A DNA stretch of 64,000 nt from Hyphomonadaceae bacterium (GCA_016791425.1 JAEUMQ010000020.1:62001-126000), one strand, 5' to 3'. Shown: positions 45,500 to 54,347, counted from the first letter of the stretch. Made by a program: numbers and translations. The notes: generated by a model from the letters alone, not told the origin.

Positions 45500-45532
45500 A
45501 TGCAGGTGCACGTCGCCCCGATGATGGATTGG
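45500..45532 (+). pseudogene. dusA: 5' fragment of dusA, candidate attachment-site junction
   Basis: ATG at 45500 opens MQVHVAPMMDW. VAPMMDW is the hallmark N-terminus of tRNA-dihydrouridine synthase A, normally followed by TDRHCR. Here the similarity stops abruptly after the Trp codon. The 5' part of dusA is a published insertion site for a family of integrases carrying prophages and islands. The break therefore marks a likely att junction, with the element extending rightward. No integrase gene is visible in this window, so the claim rests on this short match and the change in gene content. Confidence 0.45.
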
Positions 45533-45874
45533 GGCGAAAGACCAGCTTTTTCAGGCGCGTGCGTCGGAGAATGTGCAGTCGGCGTGCAAGAAGCGTCCCA
45601 CTTCGCGTTGCGTGGGATATTTGATGTGCAGCGCCGTCTGGTGGATGCGGGGCGGGAGTATGCGGGAACCGCGACCGCCCTGAGTATCGGTTTGGGCGTC
45701 ATAACCGTGCTCGTCGAGTGTCCCGCAGCTCTGGTCGCGCAATTGCTTCGGCTCAATCTCATGGCTCTGTTTCATTGCGCGCCGAGGCGTTCGCAAAGGA
45801 AATTTCGGCGGTACGCGTTCAAGCAATGTGACTACGTCCGCTGACCTCCGGCCTTGATCTCAGTATATTGATGC

Positions 45875-46462
45875 GTGGCCAAGACCCGTAACCTGAAGCC
45901 GGACGGCGCAAGACTTGAAGATTGGATCGAGCCGATGACGCTGCGCGGGCGGTGGGGTCGAGTAGATTCGTCTAACAAGAGTTTCGTCGACCGCGGCACG
46001 GTGGAGGACATCGCGCCGGCGTTCGCCGCCGAATTCTCCATGGTGCTCGAAAATGTTCGCGAAGGCGCCGACCCGCCCGACGTCTTGGCGCGGCTTGACG
46101 GCCGCGACGTCGGCATCGAGCTTGTCGAATTCCTGAATGAGACTGTGCGTGAACGAGAAGCGATGAAGCTGCCTATCACGTTCGAAGACCGGCTCTGGAG
46201 CAAAGAGGCGACCATCGCGAAGCTCAACGCGCTCTTGGACAAAAAGAATGCACTTTACGCGCGCCGCCCAGACGGATTCGCCGCGGACATTCTTGTTATT
46301 CACTCATGCGAGATGTGGCTCAATAAGGCTGATGTTGAAACGTGGGTGTCGCAAGTCACCTTCGAGCCACGGTCGGCAATCCGGGCAGCGTATTTCGCGC
46401 TAGAGCGCTTACCCGATAGCCCTAAGCCGCACTGGCCATTGTTTAGGTTATACGGACCCTAA
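45875..46462 (+). CDS. hypothetical protein, possible PD-(D/E)XK nuclease fold
   Basis: The 195-residue protein has a GTG start and a weak ribosome-binding site. The central segment PPDVLARLDGRDVGIELVEF (about 67-86) resembles the PD...(E)x(V/K) core of small restriction-like proteins whose usual form is PPDx(n)G-x-x-(V/I)G-(I/V)E. LWSKEATIAKLNALLDKKN and DILVIHS follow, also common in that group. No membrane segment is present. It stands first in the island and could be an orphan defence gene. The assignment is a weak fold guess. Confidence 0.6.
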   Translation: MAKTRNLKPDGARLEDWIEPMTLRGRWGRVDSSNKSFVDRGTVEDIAPAFAAEFSMVLENVREGADPPDVLARLDGRDVGIELVEFLNETVREREAMKLPITFEDRLWSKEATIAKLNALLDKKNALYARRPDGFAADILVIHSCEMWLNKADVETWVSQVTFEPRSAIRAAYFALERLPDSPKPHWPLFRLYGP

Positions 46463-46489
46463 TCGGGGTCTTCCCGAGGGCCAATGCAA

Positions 46490-46515
46490 CGCCGCCCGTT
46501 CCGGACTGGGCGGCG
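46490..46515. terminator. GC-rich hairpin between convergent genes
   Basis: CGCCGCCC (46490-46497) pairs with GGGCGGCG (46508-46515) around a 10-base loop. It lies between the stops of the convergent genes ending at 46462 and 46527. It could terminate both. There is no T-run. Confidence 0.45.
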
Positions 46516-46526
46516 CGCACGGCCGA

Positions 46527-46691
46527 TTAGCGGAAGCGCCGCACTGGCGACGGTTCGCGCTCTTCGATGACAAGTGTCAGGAGTCTAATGGGCGGTGCGG
46601 GGCGGCGCATATACTTGAACAGGATCAAGATAAGCAGCCACCCGGACACGGCCACATAGCCCAACACGAGTAGTTCGACGACGGCGTTCAT
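46527..46691 (-). CDS. 54-residue single-helix membrane protein
   Basis: ATG 46691 with an excellent AGGAGG 7 bp upstream opens a small protein, MNAVVELLVLGYVAVSGWLL and so on. It has one membrane helix (about 5-26) and an Arg-rich cytosolic tail ending SPVRRFR. There is no family match by eye. It is divergent from the phosphatase-fold gene and shares its 177-bp regulatory region. The strong ribosome-binding site is the main support. Confidence 0.55.
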   Translation of the reverse strand: MNAVVELLVLGYVAVSGWLLILILFKYMRRPAPPIRLLTLVIEEREPSPVRRFR

Positions 46692-46812
46692 TTCGCTTCC
46701 TCCTTTCCTTCGCTCGATCGCACAAGGAAGAAGTGGCGACAAAAGGGATTGATCCCATCCAGATGTCGTCCAATCGACATCCAGCGATCTAGGGTTGGGG
46801 TTGGACCTGGAA

Positions 46813-46857
46813 GTCCAGCGCTGGACGTGGTGAAAGTATTGGAATCCAGCGCTGGAC
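46813..46857. promoter_or_regulatory. two direct-repeat palindromic operators
   Basis: GTCCAGCGCTGGAC (46813-46826) is a perfect 14-bp palindrome. ATCCAGCGCTGGAC (46844-46857) repeats it 31 bp downstream, about three helical turns. Degenerate ATCCAG copies lie further upstream near 46757 and 46780. The array ends 11 bp before the ATG at 46869 and probably represses that gene. The regulator is not identifiable in the window. Confidence 0.65.
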
Positions 46858-46868
46858 GGACCGTCGCC

Positions 46869-48206
46869 ATGGAAGAGATCGAAGAAAAGACGCTGATCTT
46901 CGTTGCCAACATGAAGGAGTTAGCGCGTCTTGGAGGCAAGGCCGATCGGCTAAATGCTGAACTTGAGCGTTGGAAGGAGGACAATAGGAAAGGCGCCTTC
47001 GGCGTCATTCCGCCATCGCGTGCGAGCTTGTTCGATTGGCAAAAGCTGCCTGGTGAAACGACATCGATCACAACTAGCAAACTCGCATTGCTGTGCGCGC
47101 TCATGATGTATGGTCGCTCAAGCGTGCCTGGCGAAGCAGAGATGGCTCATGGCCGAAGGGCGGCGGAGGCCATGTTCACTACGGCGACTGAACAATTCTT
47201 CGTGGATTTTCCTATGGCGGGCCGAGCCGAGGCGATGGAAATCACGGCGAGCGTCGACAATCCCTACGCGTTGCGACTCATGGCGACGGCTAAAGAGGCA
47301 GCGCTTTTGGCACAATCGAAGGGCCAGGAATTGCACCGGATGTGGGATGAGGATCCAATCGGACTAGAGAGCATGCTTGCGCCCCACATTGTCGACAACA
47401 AGACCGCGACGCTGTTCGACATGCTCGTTGAATCCGAGTGCAGAAATCATTTCCGCCGGGCCTTTGATGAAAAGCTCCAGGTCATTGGCGAAGAGAGCCT
47501 TGCCCGCTCTCCAAAATGGGACGCGGAGTGCGAGTACGGCGTGCTGATGGATGCGGTGGACGGTACGGACGTTCTGTCGATGGGCTTGGGACTCTGGTGT
47601 TCCGCAATCGCCGTCGTCGACCTTGTCAACGCGTCAATCCTAGGAACTGTCGTCGCAATTCCGTCTGGGACAATCTACTACGCTTCTCAGAAGGAAGAGT
47701 GGGCTTGGCGTGACGAGGGCATCTCGCTGTCGGGATGCTCGGAGGTGCGGGCGTTGCACGATGCGCGGATAGCTTTCTATGGGCAGAAGGCCAAAAACCT
47801 TAGGTCCGTGGGCCGCGACGAAAGGTTTTTGCGCTTCCTGGAAACGATTGGCGAAAGCGATCAGCAACGTTTCCGCGCGTTCAACTTCGGTGGCAACAAT
47901 ATGTTGGTGCAGCTGAGCGATCGCAAGAAAGTGCACGGGAAACCGATCGCCGAGGGCGTGGATGCAGTGTTTGAATTGTTCGGCCAACGGCCGCACGATT
48001 TTGTGCCGGGTGCGTATATCGCGCTCAAATCGGGCGCCTTTATGTGCGGGCTCGACGGCGATCCAATCTCGATCGAAAGATTGGGACAATGGTTATTGAT
48101 GCCGAACGAGCGACAAACCTATGTCATAGCGTCGACCGAGGAGCTTGCGCGCGATTTGTTGGCGAACATAGAAACACGCCCATCTGAGGGTTCACCCTCC
48201 CGGTAG
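46869..48206 (+). CDS. inositol-monophosphatase-fold protein with extra N-terminal domain
   Basis: The 445-residue protein has two metal-site motifs of the Li-sensitive phosphatase superfamily (IMPase, FBPase, CysQ): VIGEES (205-210) and MDAVDGTD (227-234). The expected AIAVVD strand follows (246-251), then a late GAYIALKSGAFMCGLDGDP. About 195 residues precede the first motif, far longer than normal IMPases, and are of unknown type with no signal peptide. ATG 46869 was chosen because earlier starts would translate through the operators. The role is unknown. A nucleotide- or signal-degrading enzyme is one possibility in this island setting. Confidence 0.65.
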   Translation: MEEIEEKTLIFVANMKELARLGGKADRLNAELERWKEDNRKGAFGVIPPSRASLFDWQKLPGETTSITTSKLALLCALMMYGRSSVPGEAEMAHGRRAAEAMFTTATEQFFVDFPMAGRAEAMEITASVDNPYALRLMATAKEAALLAQSKGQELHRMWDEDPIGLESMLAPHIVDNKTATLFDMLVESECRNHFRRAFDEKLQVIGEESLARSPKWDAECEYGVLMDAVDGTDVLSMGLGLWCSAIAVVDLVNASILGTVVAIPSGTIYYASQKEEWAWRDEGISLSGCSEVRALHDARIAFYGQKAKNLRSVGRDERFLRFLETIGESDQQRFRAFNFGGNNMLVQLSDRKKVHGKPIAEGVDAVFELFGQRPHDFVPGAYIALKSGAFMCGLDGDPISIERLGQWLLMPNERQTYVIASTEELARDLLANIETRPSEGSPSR

Positions 48207-48517
48207 TGGCCCCGTCAGAGAATCCCTCCATGGCATCATAGAACGTTCTTATTGTCCGGCCGCGCCCGCGCGACCATTGTATTCAGCTGAAGACACTCGC
48301 GCCATACCCGGCGCCTTGAGGGGGCCGTTCAATGGCCCATCGCGCGCTTACTGCCGTGCTCGCATGCGCAGGTCATCGGCTACGTCATTTGTTCTGGCAG
48401 CTGTGTTGAACCGCTGACCCCGCCTCTGCTTGGAGATACTTCGGAAGCCGTCCGCAGGGTTGAGAGCCGCATAGCGGACGCTGGTAGAGTCAACATGCAA
48501 AAGTAGATATCCTTGAT
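48207..48517. other. intergenic stretch with no recognised feature
   Basis: I see no credible gene, repeat, tRNA or terminator in these 311 bases between the stop codons of two convergent genes. Confidence 0.5.
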
Positions 48518-49777
48518 TTAGATATTACCCTCGGCGACACGGGCGCGCATCACGTCGAGTGGGTTCGCCACAGAGTCGGGGTACGCCATTGCGAGATCGT
48601 GGATGTGATCGTCGCTTAGGTTTGCATCGAGACTGTCGAGCCATGCTGAAAAGAGTGCCCAGTTGGCCTCGCTGAATACTCTGACCCCAAAGCGTTTGGC
48701 GAGATTGAGCCGCGGATCGCGCATCATCTCCTCCATCGCTTTGTCAATGAAGACAGCGTCGCAATAGGGGGCGTATGTGCCGATGAACTCAATGTCGTCG
48801 AAATAGCCGCTGAGGCGTGCCGGCCCCTTGGTTGAATGAGAATAGGCGCCACGTTTAACGCGTTCCTTCAACACCGCCAGCGCATGGCTCCATATCCACC
48901 AATATGGCGTGTTGGCGAAGTGCTCGGACTGAAAGAAGGCGACGACAGTTCTGAATTGCTGCTCGCCCGGTATGTTGTCCGGGAAGTGGGCCAGCAGCGC
49001 TTCGATGAGGGATGCATTGTAGGGTACACGCCAGAGCGCGTCGAAGTCTCGTGCAAAGCTCGCGTCGACCTTCTTTTTGAATGCGTCCATGTACGCCTGG
49101 GCGCCGTCACGAAGTTCCAGCGCTAAATTCTCCTTGAACGTGCTCGTGGACGCGCGCCATTCGGGCAAAATGTCAGCGAGGCGGGCGACGGTTTTTTCCT
49201 TGTCGGCGCGAATGCCTTCAATGTTGCCGTAGTATCCCGGCACATCGATCCAAATGTAGTTGGTCCACTCGTGCAGATCGTCTGGGAGGGCGTCGGCCGG
49301 ATCGATGTTCCATTTGACAGGCTTGTCGGCCAGGAAGTGTTCGAATCCGCGCAGCACTTGTGCGTGTTGGACGCGCAAGGACCGCTCCAGTTCGTGACCG
49401 CCGGAGGTGGCCTTGATGAAGTCCATCAAATCGTCACGGGTCCTGCCGTCGTCGCCCAGCCATTGATGCGTCTCATCTTCGTGGACCGACCCGTAGGGCA
49501 CGACGAGCACCTGCTTCAGTGCCAGCTCTTTGATCCGCGCTACCGCATCGGCGTATTTCTGATCCTGTGCCGGGTCCTTCATTCGGAAGGCGCGGCTGAA
49601 AAAGAATTGGTCGAGGTACAGCACTTTCTTGTGCACAGGCGTCAGCGGCCAGTGGTAGCCGTGGCTGCAATTCATGCAGCCGCGTTCGACCGCATCGCCA
49701 TGAACCATCACGTTGCCGAAACAATTCTTGGCGCCGCAGCCCGGGCAATCGCCGATGATGCGTGTGACCAGGGTCAT
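48518..49777 (-). CDS. zinc-ribbon plus PIN-like protein (putative nuclease)
   Basis: The 419-residue protein has an N-terminal zinc ribbon, CPGCG (11-15) with CMNC (34-37). VLYLDQFFFSRAF (52-64) follows, resembling the first acidic strand of PIN-like nucleases (YLDQ). A C-terminal YCDAVFIDKAM resembles their last acidic strand. The middle is helical and unrecognised. It is transcribed divergently from the kinase operon, with 233 bp between. ATG 49777 is chosen because the zinc ribbon begins soon after; an upstream ATG exists at 49858. A nuclease role in a defence unit is inferred. Confidence 0.6.
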   Translation of the reverse strand: MTLVTRIIGDCPGCGAKNCFGNVMVHGDAVERGCMNCSHGYHWPLTPVHKKVLYLDQFFFSRAFRMKDPAQDQKYADAVARIKELALKQVLVVPYGSVHEDETHQWLGDDGRTRDDLMDFIKATSGGHELERSLRVQHAQVLRGFEHFLADKPVKWNIDPADALPDDLHEWTNYIWIDVPGYYGNIEGIRADKEKTVARLADILPEWRASTSTFKENLALELRDGAQAYMDAFKKKVDASFARDFDALWRVPYNASLIEALLAHFPDNIPGEQQFRTVVAFFQSEHFANTPYWWIWSHALAVLKERVKRGAYSHSTKGPARLSGYFDDIEFIGTYAPYCDAVFIDKAMEEMMRDPRLNLAKRFGVRVFSEANWALFSAWLDSLDANLSDDHIHDLAMAYPDSVANPLDVMRARVAEGNI

Positions 49778-50010
49778 GCTGCGAATATAAAGAGACTCGC
49801 AATTGCCCGCACGGCTCAGTCTCGCCTTCAAGCATTTGCGTGCCTGATCTGCGAGCATCCGCTAGCAAAAGAGGGCGGATGCGACCCGGGCGATCGCGCG
49901 GCCATCGAATGCGAGCGCGGTGTGACCCCAGTCGGAGGCGGGACGGCATGTACGTCGACTTGCATCGACACGCTTCGAAGCACACATGAAGAGTTTGCTT
50001 TAAACACGGA

Positions 50011-51585
50011 ATGCACATGGCGAAACGATATGGCGGCCGTTGGGAAATCGTTGGGGATGTAGACCGAGGCGGGCAGGCGCAAGTGTATCGCGTCCGGGAC
50101 GTGACGGGCGCGCTGGAAGGAGAATACGCGCTGAAGCGGGTCTTGAATCCCGAACGCCACGCGCGTTTCGCTGCGGAGATCCAGGCGATCAAGCAGCTCT
50201 CACACCCCAATATCGTGCCGCTGATCGATCATTCGGCCTTGGATGGCGGCGCTGAGGAGAAGCAATTTCTTATCATGCCGCTCGCTCTGGGCGGCGATCT
50301 GTCCGATGTGCGGCGGGCTGAGACCTTCAAGGGTTCGATTGATGCGACGCTCAAAGTCGCAATCCAAATCGCCGAAGCTTTGGCGGCCGCGCACGCGGCG
50401 GGCATCATTCACCGCGATGTGAAGCCTGCCAACATCCTGTTTAAGGACGTAGGCCATGATGTCTGGCTTGGCGATTTCGGTATTTGCCTCCTGCGCGAGC
50501 GCCCCCGCGCCACAGAGCTGAACGAAGTCGTCGGGCCGCGCTGGGGGTTCATGGCCCCCGAATGCGAAGAGGGCGGCCAGTTACAAGTGACGCCTGCGGT
50601 CGATGTCTATGCTCTGGGCAAGCTCATCTATTTCATGTTGAGCGGTGGACGCGCTATGCCGCGTGAGAAATTGGATGACCCGGGGTTTGCACTAGAACTC
50701 GGCGAGGGGCAGCGCATTCATTTGTTGCAAGCGCTCTTGAGGCGAATGATCTGCGCACTTGATCGACGTACGCGCGATATGAACGAAGTGATCGCCGAAC
50801 TGCGCCGCATAGAGGCATGGGTGGCCCCTGTGAAATCACCGCTGAGCGAACGCGGCCGTGAACTTTTGGCCAAGACCACGGCCCGCACAAGCGAAGCCGA
50901 GCGTATTCATGCAGGAAACCAAGCCGCGCGCGATGCTGAACTCAACAAGACCACCCTGGTGAAACAGGGTTTTGACGCCTGGATCGAAAATCAGCTTGAA
51001 CTTGCCGCCCGCGATATGCGCATCGGTAACGCAGTCTGCGAGGTGAAGGAATCCGACCGATTCCGCGAGTCGATACGCGGCAATGGCTCGAGCCATTTGA
51101 TTCCGATCGCGAGTTGGCAATTGGCATATTCACCAACGCCAGCGAACGGGCCACGGCGCAATGCCCTGCAGATTTTGCTCTGCACCGTGCACACTCTGCG
51201 CGTCACGCATCGCGATGGCGGCGATCTTCAACTTCCGCTGCGCGAGCCCGAGCGCGATCCGACCTTCATGATGGTTCCATACTATAATTTGATGACCGAT
51301 AACGCGACACCGATCTATTCGGACATCCAGGGATTTCTCTCTCAGCGCCGCAAGATCGGCTCTACCCGAGCGGGTTCGGTAACGACGAATGTGCGCAATC
51401 CAACGCCGAACTTGCGTATCGGTCGGCTGATGCAGGAATTCAATCCGGAGTATTCCATGCACGTGGAGTTCGCAGCTTCGCAATGGCCAGCAGCGTTGGA
51501 GCCGCTCGAGCCCAGCCTCATCGAAATGATTGAGGTGTTTCTGGAGGAGATCGAGACGCCTACGCCCTTCTTGAACTGGAGCTAG
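50011..51585 (+). CDS. Hanks-type Ser/Thr protein kinase with unknown C-terminal domain
   Basis: The 524-residue protein has a kinase domain at about 10-275: glycine loop GDVDRGGQAQVYRV, Lys42 in YALKRV, catalytic HRDVKPAN (134-141), DFG (155-157), FMAPEC and DVYALGKLIYFMLSG. All key catalytic residues are present. The C-terminal ~230 residues carry no membrane helix, PASTA or other familiar module, so the kinase is cytosolic and the tail may be a sensor or effector domain. The start may be ATG 50011 or 50017. It heads a tight four-gene run with two nuclease-type genes. Kinases of this class occur in several phage-defence systems. Confidence 0.88.
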   Translation: MHMAKRYGGRWEIVGDVDRGGQAQVYRVRDVTGALEGEYALKRVLNPERHARFAAEIQAIKQLSHPNIVPLIDHSALDGGAEEKQFLIMPLALGGDLSDVRRAETFKGSIDATLKVAIQIAEALAAAHAAGIIHRDVKPANILFKDVGHDVWLGDFGICLLRERPRATELNEVVGPRWGFMAPECEEGGQLQVTPAVDVYALGKLIYFMLSGGRAMPREKLDDPGFALELGEGQRIHLLQALLRRMICALDRRTRDMNEVIAELRRIEAWVAPVKSPLSERGRELLAKTTARTSEAERIHAGNQAARDAELNKTTLVKQGFDAWIENQLELAARDMRIGNAVCEVKESDRFRESIRGNGSSHLIPIASWQLAYSPTPANGPRRNALQILLCTVHTLRVTHRDGGDLQLPLREPERDPTFMMVPYYNLMTDNATPIYSDIQGFLSQRRKIGSTRAGSVTTNVRNPTPNLRIGRLMQEFNPEYSMHVEFAASQWPAALEPLEPSLIEMIEVFLEEIETPTPFLNWS

Positions 51586-51594
51586 CGGGGCGCC

Positions 51595-52416
51595 GTGCTT
51601 CACAAAATCCTGCCTGCCCAGGTGCCGCTAACCTACGCGCCGGTCGGCCGCTGCATCTATTGCGGCGCGGCGGAGGCGCTAAGCGACGAGCACATCATCC
51701 CTTACGGTCTCGGCGGCAGGCTGGTGTTGCCGGCGTCGAGTTGCGCGGCCTGCGCTAAAATTACCGGCGCATTCGAGGGGACCTGTTTGCGCACGTGCTT
51801 TGGACCGCTTCGGATGCTCTACGACCTGCCGAGCCGGCGAAAACGAGAGCGCCCGGACACGCTGCCGCTCAAAGTGAAGCGCACAGCCGACGAAGACTGG
51901 ACGGATATGCAGGTCGCGCGCGAGGACTATCCCTTCCTCGTCCTCTTTCCGCACCTATCAGGTCCGACTTTGCTGAGTGGTCGAACCGATGCCGAGCAGG
52001 GCGCGAAAGCAAATCGCTTCTGGATACGCGGCGCCTCGGAGAGCGCAGGGTTCAAGCCACATCTCAACGAGCTCTGCCAACAGCTTGGCGTGCACTCTGT
52101 AATGCCAACCGCAGAATTTCGCGTCGAGGAATTCTGTCTGATGCTGGCGAAGATCGCGCACGCCTATGCCGTGGCCGAGTGCGGTCCGGAGCTTGTAGAG
52201 CCCACACTTCTAAGCATGATCCGGACGCGCGACTTCTCGGAGCGTTCGCGCTTGATGGGATCCATCCGTCTGATGGGTCGCGACGATCCTCGTGCGCGAT
52301 TGCACGATATCTCGGTGCTGGACACGAAGGAGGGGTGGCTTTCTGTCGGTGTGCAATTGCTGGCGCCGATGGATACGCCTACCTATCTGGTGCACGCTGG
52401 GAGGCGCCGAGAATGA
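51595..52416 (+). CDS. HNH-endonuclease-like protein
   Basis: The 273-residue protein has an N-terminal treble-clef HNH signature: CIYCG (20-24), LSDEHIIPYGLGG (29-41, with DEH as the catalytic region) and SCAAC (49-53). This matches the HNH_5-like arrangement. The rest is unrecognised and has no membrane segment. It begins (GTG) 9 bp after the kinase gene and overlaps the next gene by 4 bp (ATGA), so it is cotranslated with the VRR-NUC protein. Confidence 0.75.
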   Translation: MLHKILPAQVPLTYAPVGRCIYCGAAEALSDEHIIPYGLGGRLVLPASSCAACAKITGAFEGTCLRTCFGPLRMLYDLPSRRKRERPDTLPLKVKRTADEDWTDMQVAREDYPFLVLFPHLSGPTLLSGRTDAEQGAKANRFWIRGASESAGFKPHLNELCQQLGVHSVMPTAEFRVEEFCLMLAKIAHAYAVAECGPELVEPTLLSMIRTRDFSERSRLMGSIRLMGRDDPRARLHDISVLDTKEGWLSVGVQLLAPMDTPTYLVHAGRRRE

Positions 52417-53654
52417 GTGCGTCAGCAGGTGCGTGTCGTCACGTTGAGGTTGATTGCCTCAATCAATACGAGCTGGTTCGAAAGTACCGCTGTCATAGCT
52501 GCGCTGCCGTGATGATGTGCGCCTGCGATGAGAGCCGCGGCAATCGGTTCCTGGCGCATCAGCTGGACGCAGGCGTTGAACTCGAAACCCAACGCCGGGT
52601 CCCGGTCACCCAAGGCTTTCAGCCAAAAACTTGTCCTGAATGCCGAGGCCTTCCGCCCGTCAATGCGTCTAAGGCGGAAACTTACGGCTCAACGAGCAAA
52701 ATTCAGCGCTATTATTGGCGCGAACTCTTCTTCATGACCGAAGAGCGTGTTGCCGATTTGATGAGCGAGCAAGAGGGCTACGACGAGGTCGAGGTGCGAC
52801 GCCGCATCGAAAAGGAAGTGTTAGTCGAGCTGCAGCACCTTCATAAGACGCGACCGAAATACGTCTACACGGACCTGTCGCAGGACGAAATCATCAAGCG
52901 CTACGGCGTCGAGGTGGTGCGAATGGACGCGACCTACCTTCCAAAAGGGGAGAAGGGTCGCGTGATCGACGATGGAGAAGGTGGTTGCTCCGCCGAAGAA
53001 TTCGTTCTTCGCCGGTATGCAGACGATGGGTGGCAGAGTCTCAGGCTGGAGAGCGCCCCGTTTCACGTCCTCTTTGGTGTCTTCCTATGGCCGATTTTGC
53101 AGGACGCGGGGGACCAGAATGTGCGGGAGGGCATGTTCGGCGAACGAGCGGCTTACGATGAGAGCCGCGCCATTGTGCTGATGGGAACCGGTTTGCCGGA
53201 GGACTTTGGTACGAAGTCGTATGCGCCACGGCGAGCGGCGGCTGTTGAGGCGCATTTCGCGGCATTGCCGAACGACCAGCTCGGCATGTTGCGCCTGTTC
53301 GACAAGTGGCTGACCCCGAGCGAAGGGTTGCGGCAATATCTGTGGGCATATGAGCCGGACGACATTGAGCGCGCGCGCCACCTGATTGAAATATTGCCGC
53401 CATCCGTGATCGCATCCTCGTTGCGCTATCTCCTGGACGATTATTGGCGGCACTATTGTGGGTGGCCGGACCTGCTCTTGCACCGCGATGAAGGTGACTA
53501 CTTTCTGGCAGAGGTAAAATCCTCAGGCGACAAGCTCAGCGAAGATCAGAAACGCTGGATTGGCGACAATCACGACCGACTGCATCTTCCGTTCAAATTG
53601 GTGAAGGTGCATAGGCAAAATCCGAAGGTGCGGGTCGCCGATGCGCGCCGCTAA
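52413..53654 (+). CDS. VRR-NUC domain protein
   Basis: The 413-residue protein has a C-terminal VRR-NUC nuclease domain with motif order WPDLLLHR (Asp353), FLAEVKSSGDKL (Glu367, Lys369) and SEDQKRW (Gln379), the PD-(D/E)xK variant seen in FAN1 and phage nucleases. The N-terminal 70 residues hold cysteine pairs (YRCHSCAAVMMCAC; TCPEC), suggesting a zinc-binding region. ATG 52413 is fixed by ATGA coupling to the HNH gene. Two nuclease types in one coupled unit suggest a nucleic-acid-targeting system. Confidence 0.85.
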   Translation: MSASAGACRHVEVDCLNQYELVRKYRCHSCAAVMMCACDESRGNRFLAHQLDAGVELETQRRVPVTQGFQPKTCPECRGLPPVNASKAETYGSTSKIQRYYWRELFFMTEERVADLMSEQEGYDEVEVRRRIEKEVLVELQHLHKTRPKYVYTDLSQDEIIKRYGVEVVRMDATYLPKGEKGRVIDDGEGGCSAEEFVLRRYADDGWQSLRLESAPFHVLFGVFLWPILQDAGDQNVREGMFGERAAYDESRAIVLMGTGLPEDFGTKSYAPRRAAAVEAHFAALPNDQLGMLRLFDKWLTPSEGLRQYLWAYEPDDIERARHLIEILPPSVIASSLRYLLDDYWRHYCGWPDLLLHRDEGDYFLAEVKSSGDKLSEDQKRWIGDNHDRLHLPFKLVKVHRQNPKVRVADARR

Positions 53655-53687
53655 CAGTATTGCGCCGGCGGAATCAGCGAGGCGGAT

Positions 53688-54263
53688 GTGTTGAAGCCGG
53701 CCAGTCAGATGGCGCAGGATTTGTTGTCGGATGCTTGGGCGTGGGATTTTCCCGCATCCGATTGGGAGCGCGATGTCGTCGCTGAGCTTCTCGATCTGCC
53801 CATCTACGACATTCCGCGGCTGCCTGCCGACGAAGTGGCGCGCATGGGCATGCTGCCGAACGCGTGCCACGCCAATGTGCGGCGTTGCGTGGAAAGCAAT
53901 CCGGGCATGGCGATCGCAACAGGTTGGGTGATCGAGCGGCCCGACTTCATGCTACATTCGGTGTTGCAGACTGGCGATCGGCAATTTATCTGCGTCACTC
54001 CGAGTGCTGCTGGCGAAACCGGTTTCGTTCCGTTCATGCCCGACGCAAAGATTTCGTGGGCGGTCAGGGGGCAAGAATATGCGCCGGTGCGGAACGGGCG
54101 GATGATCGAAGGGCCAGGCGTCCGGCAACATCCCGCCTTCACGATCGCCAAATTTAAAATCATTCGAGAGCGGCTAGGACGCGGCGTGCCGGTCGAGGAG
54201 GCGATCACGTTCACGCGCGACGAATTCGAGACGCTGAGACAGGCGCATATCCCGAAGGCTTGA
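53688..54263 (+). CDS. hypothetical protein, last gene of kinase-nuclease operon
   Basis: The 191-residue protein opens with GTG 53688 after GAGG, 33 bp downstream of the VRR-NUC gene. It is soluble. A central NACHANVRRCVESNPGMAIATG and later LHSVLQTGD give a Cys/His pattern reminiscent of a cysteine-hydrolase core, but I do not recognise a family. It is probably part of the same operon. Confidence 0.65.
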   Translation: MLKPASQMAQDLLSDAWAWDFPASDWERDVVAELLDLPIYDIPRLPADEVARMGMLPNACHANVRRCVESNPGMAIATGWVIERPDFMLHSVLQTGDRQFICVTPSAAGETGFVPFMPDAKISWAVRGQEYAPVRNGRMIEGPGVRQHPAFTIAKFKIIRERLGRGVPVEEAITFTRDEFETLRQAHIPKA

Positions 54264-54347
54264 CGGGCGGCGGCCATGCCTGGGACCGAGCGGGCGGGCG
54301 CCCCTGGGAACGTGCGGGCGTTGGATGTTGGCTTGTTATTAAAGCTA

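Larger units (their letters stand above)
45199..45874. other. gene-poor junction with hairpin and dusA start fragment
   Basis: This 676-base gap separates the ordinary chromosomal style on the left from the lower-GC island on the right. It contains a perfect 8-bp stem hairpin (45434-45452) and an 11-codon dusA-like fragment (45500-45532). The sequence at 45540-45870 has several short open frames on both strands, but none has a recognisable product. No tRNA was seen. Confidence 0.5.

Noticed and set aside
45540-45870. Integrase remnant next to the dusA fragment
   Set aside because: Short frames on both strands were read. None shows the Arg-His-Arg-Tyr signature of tyrosine recombinases.
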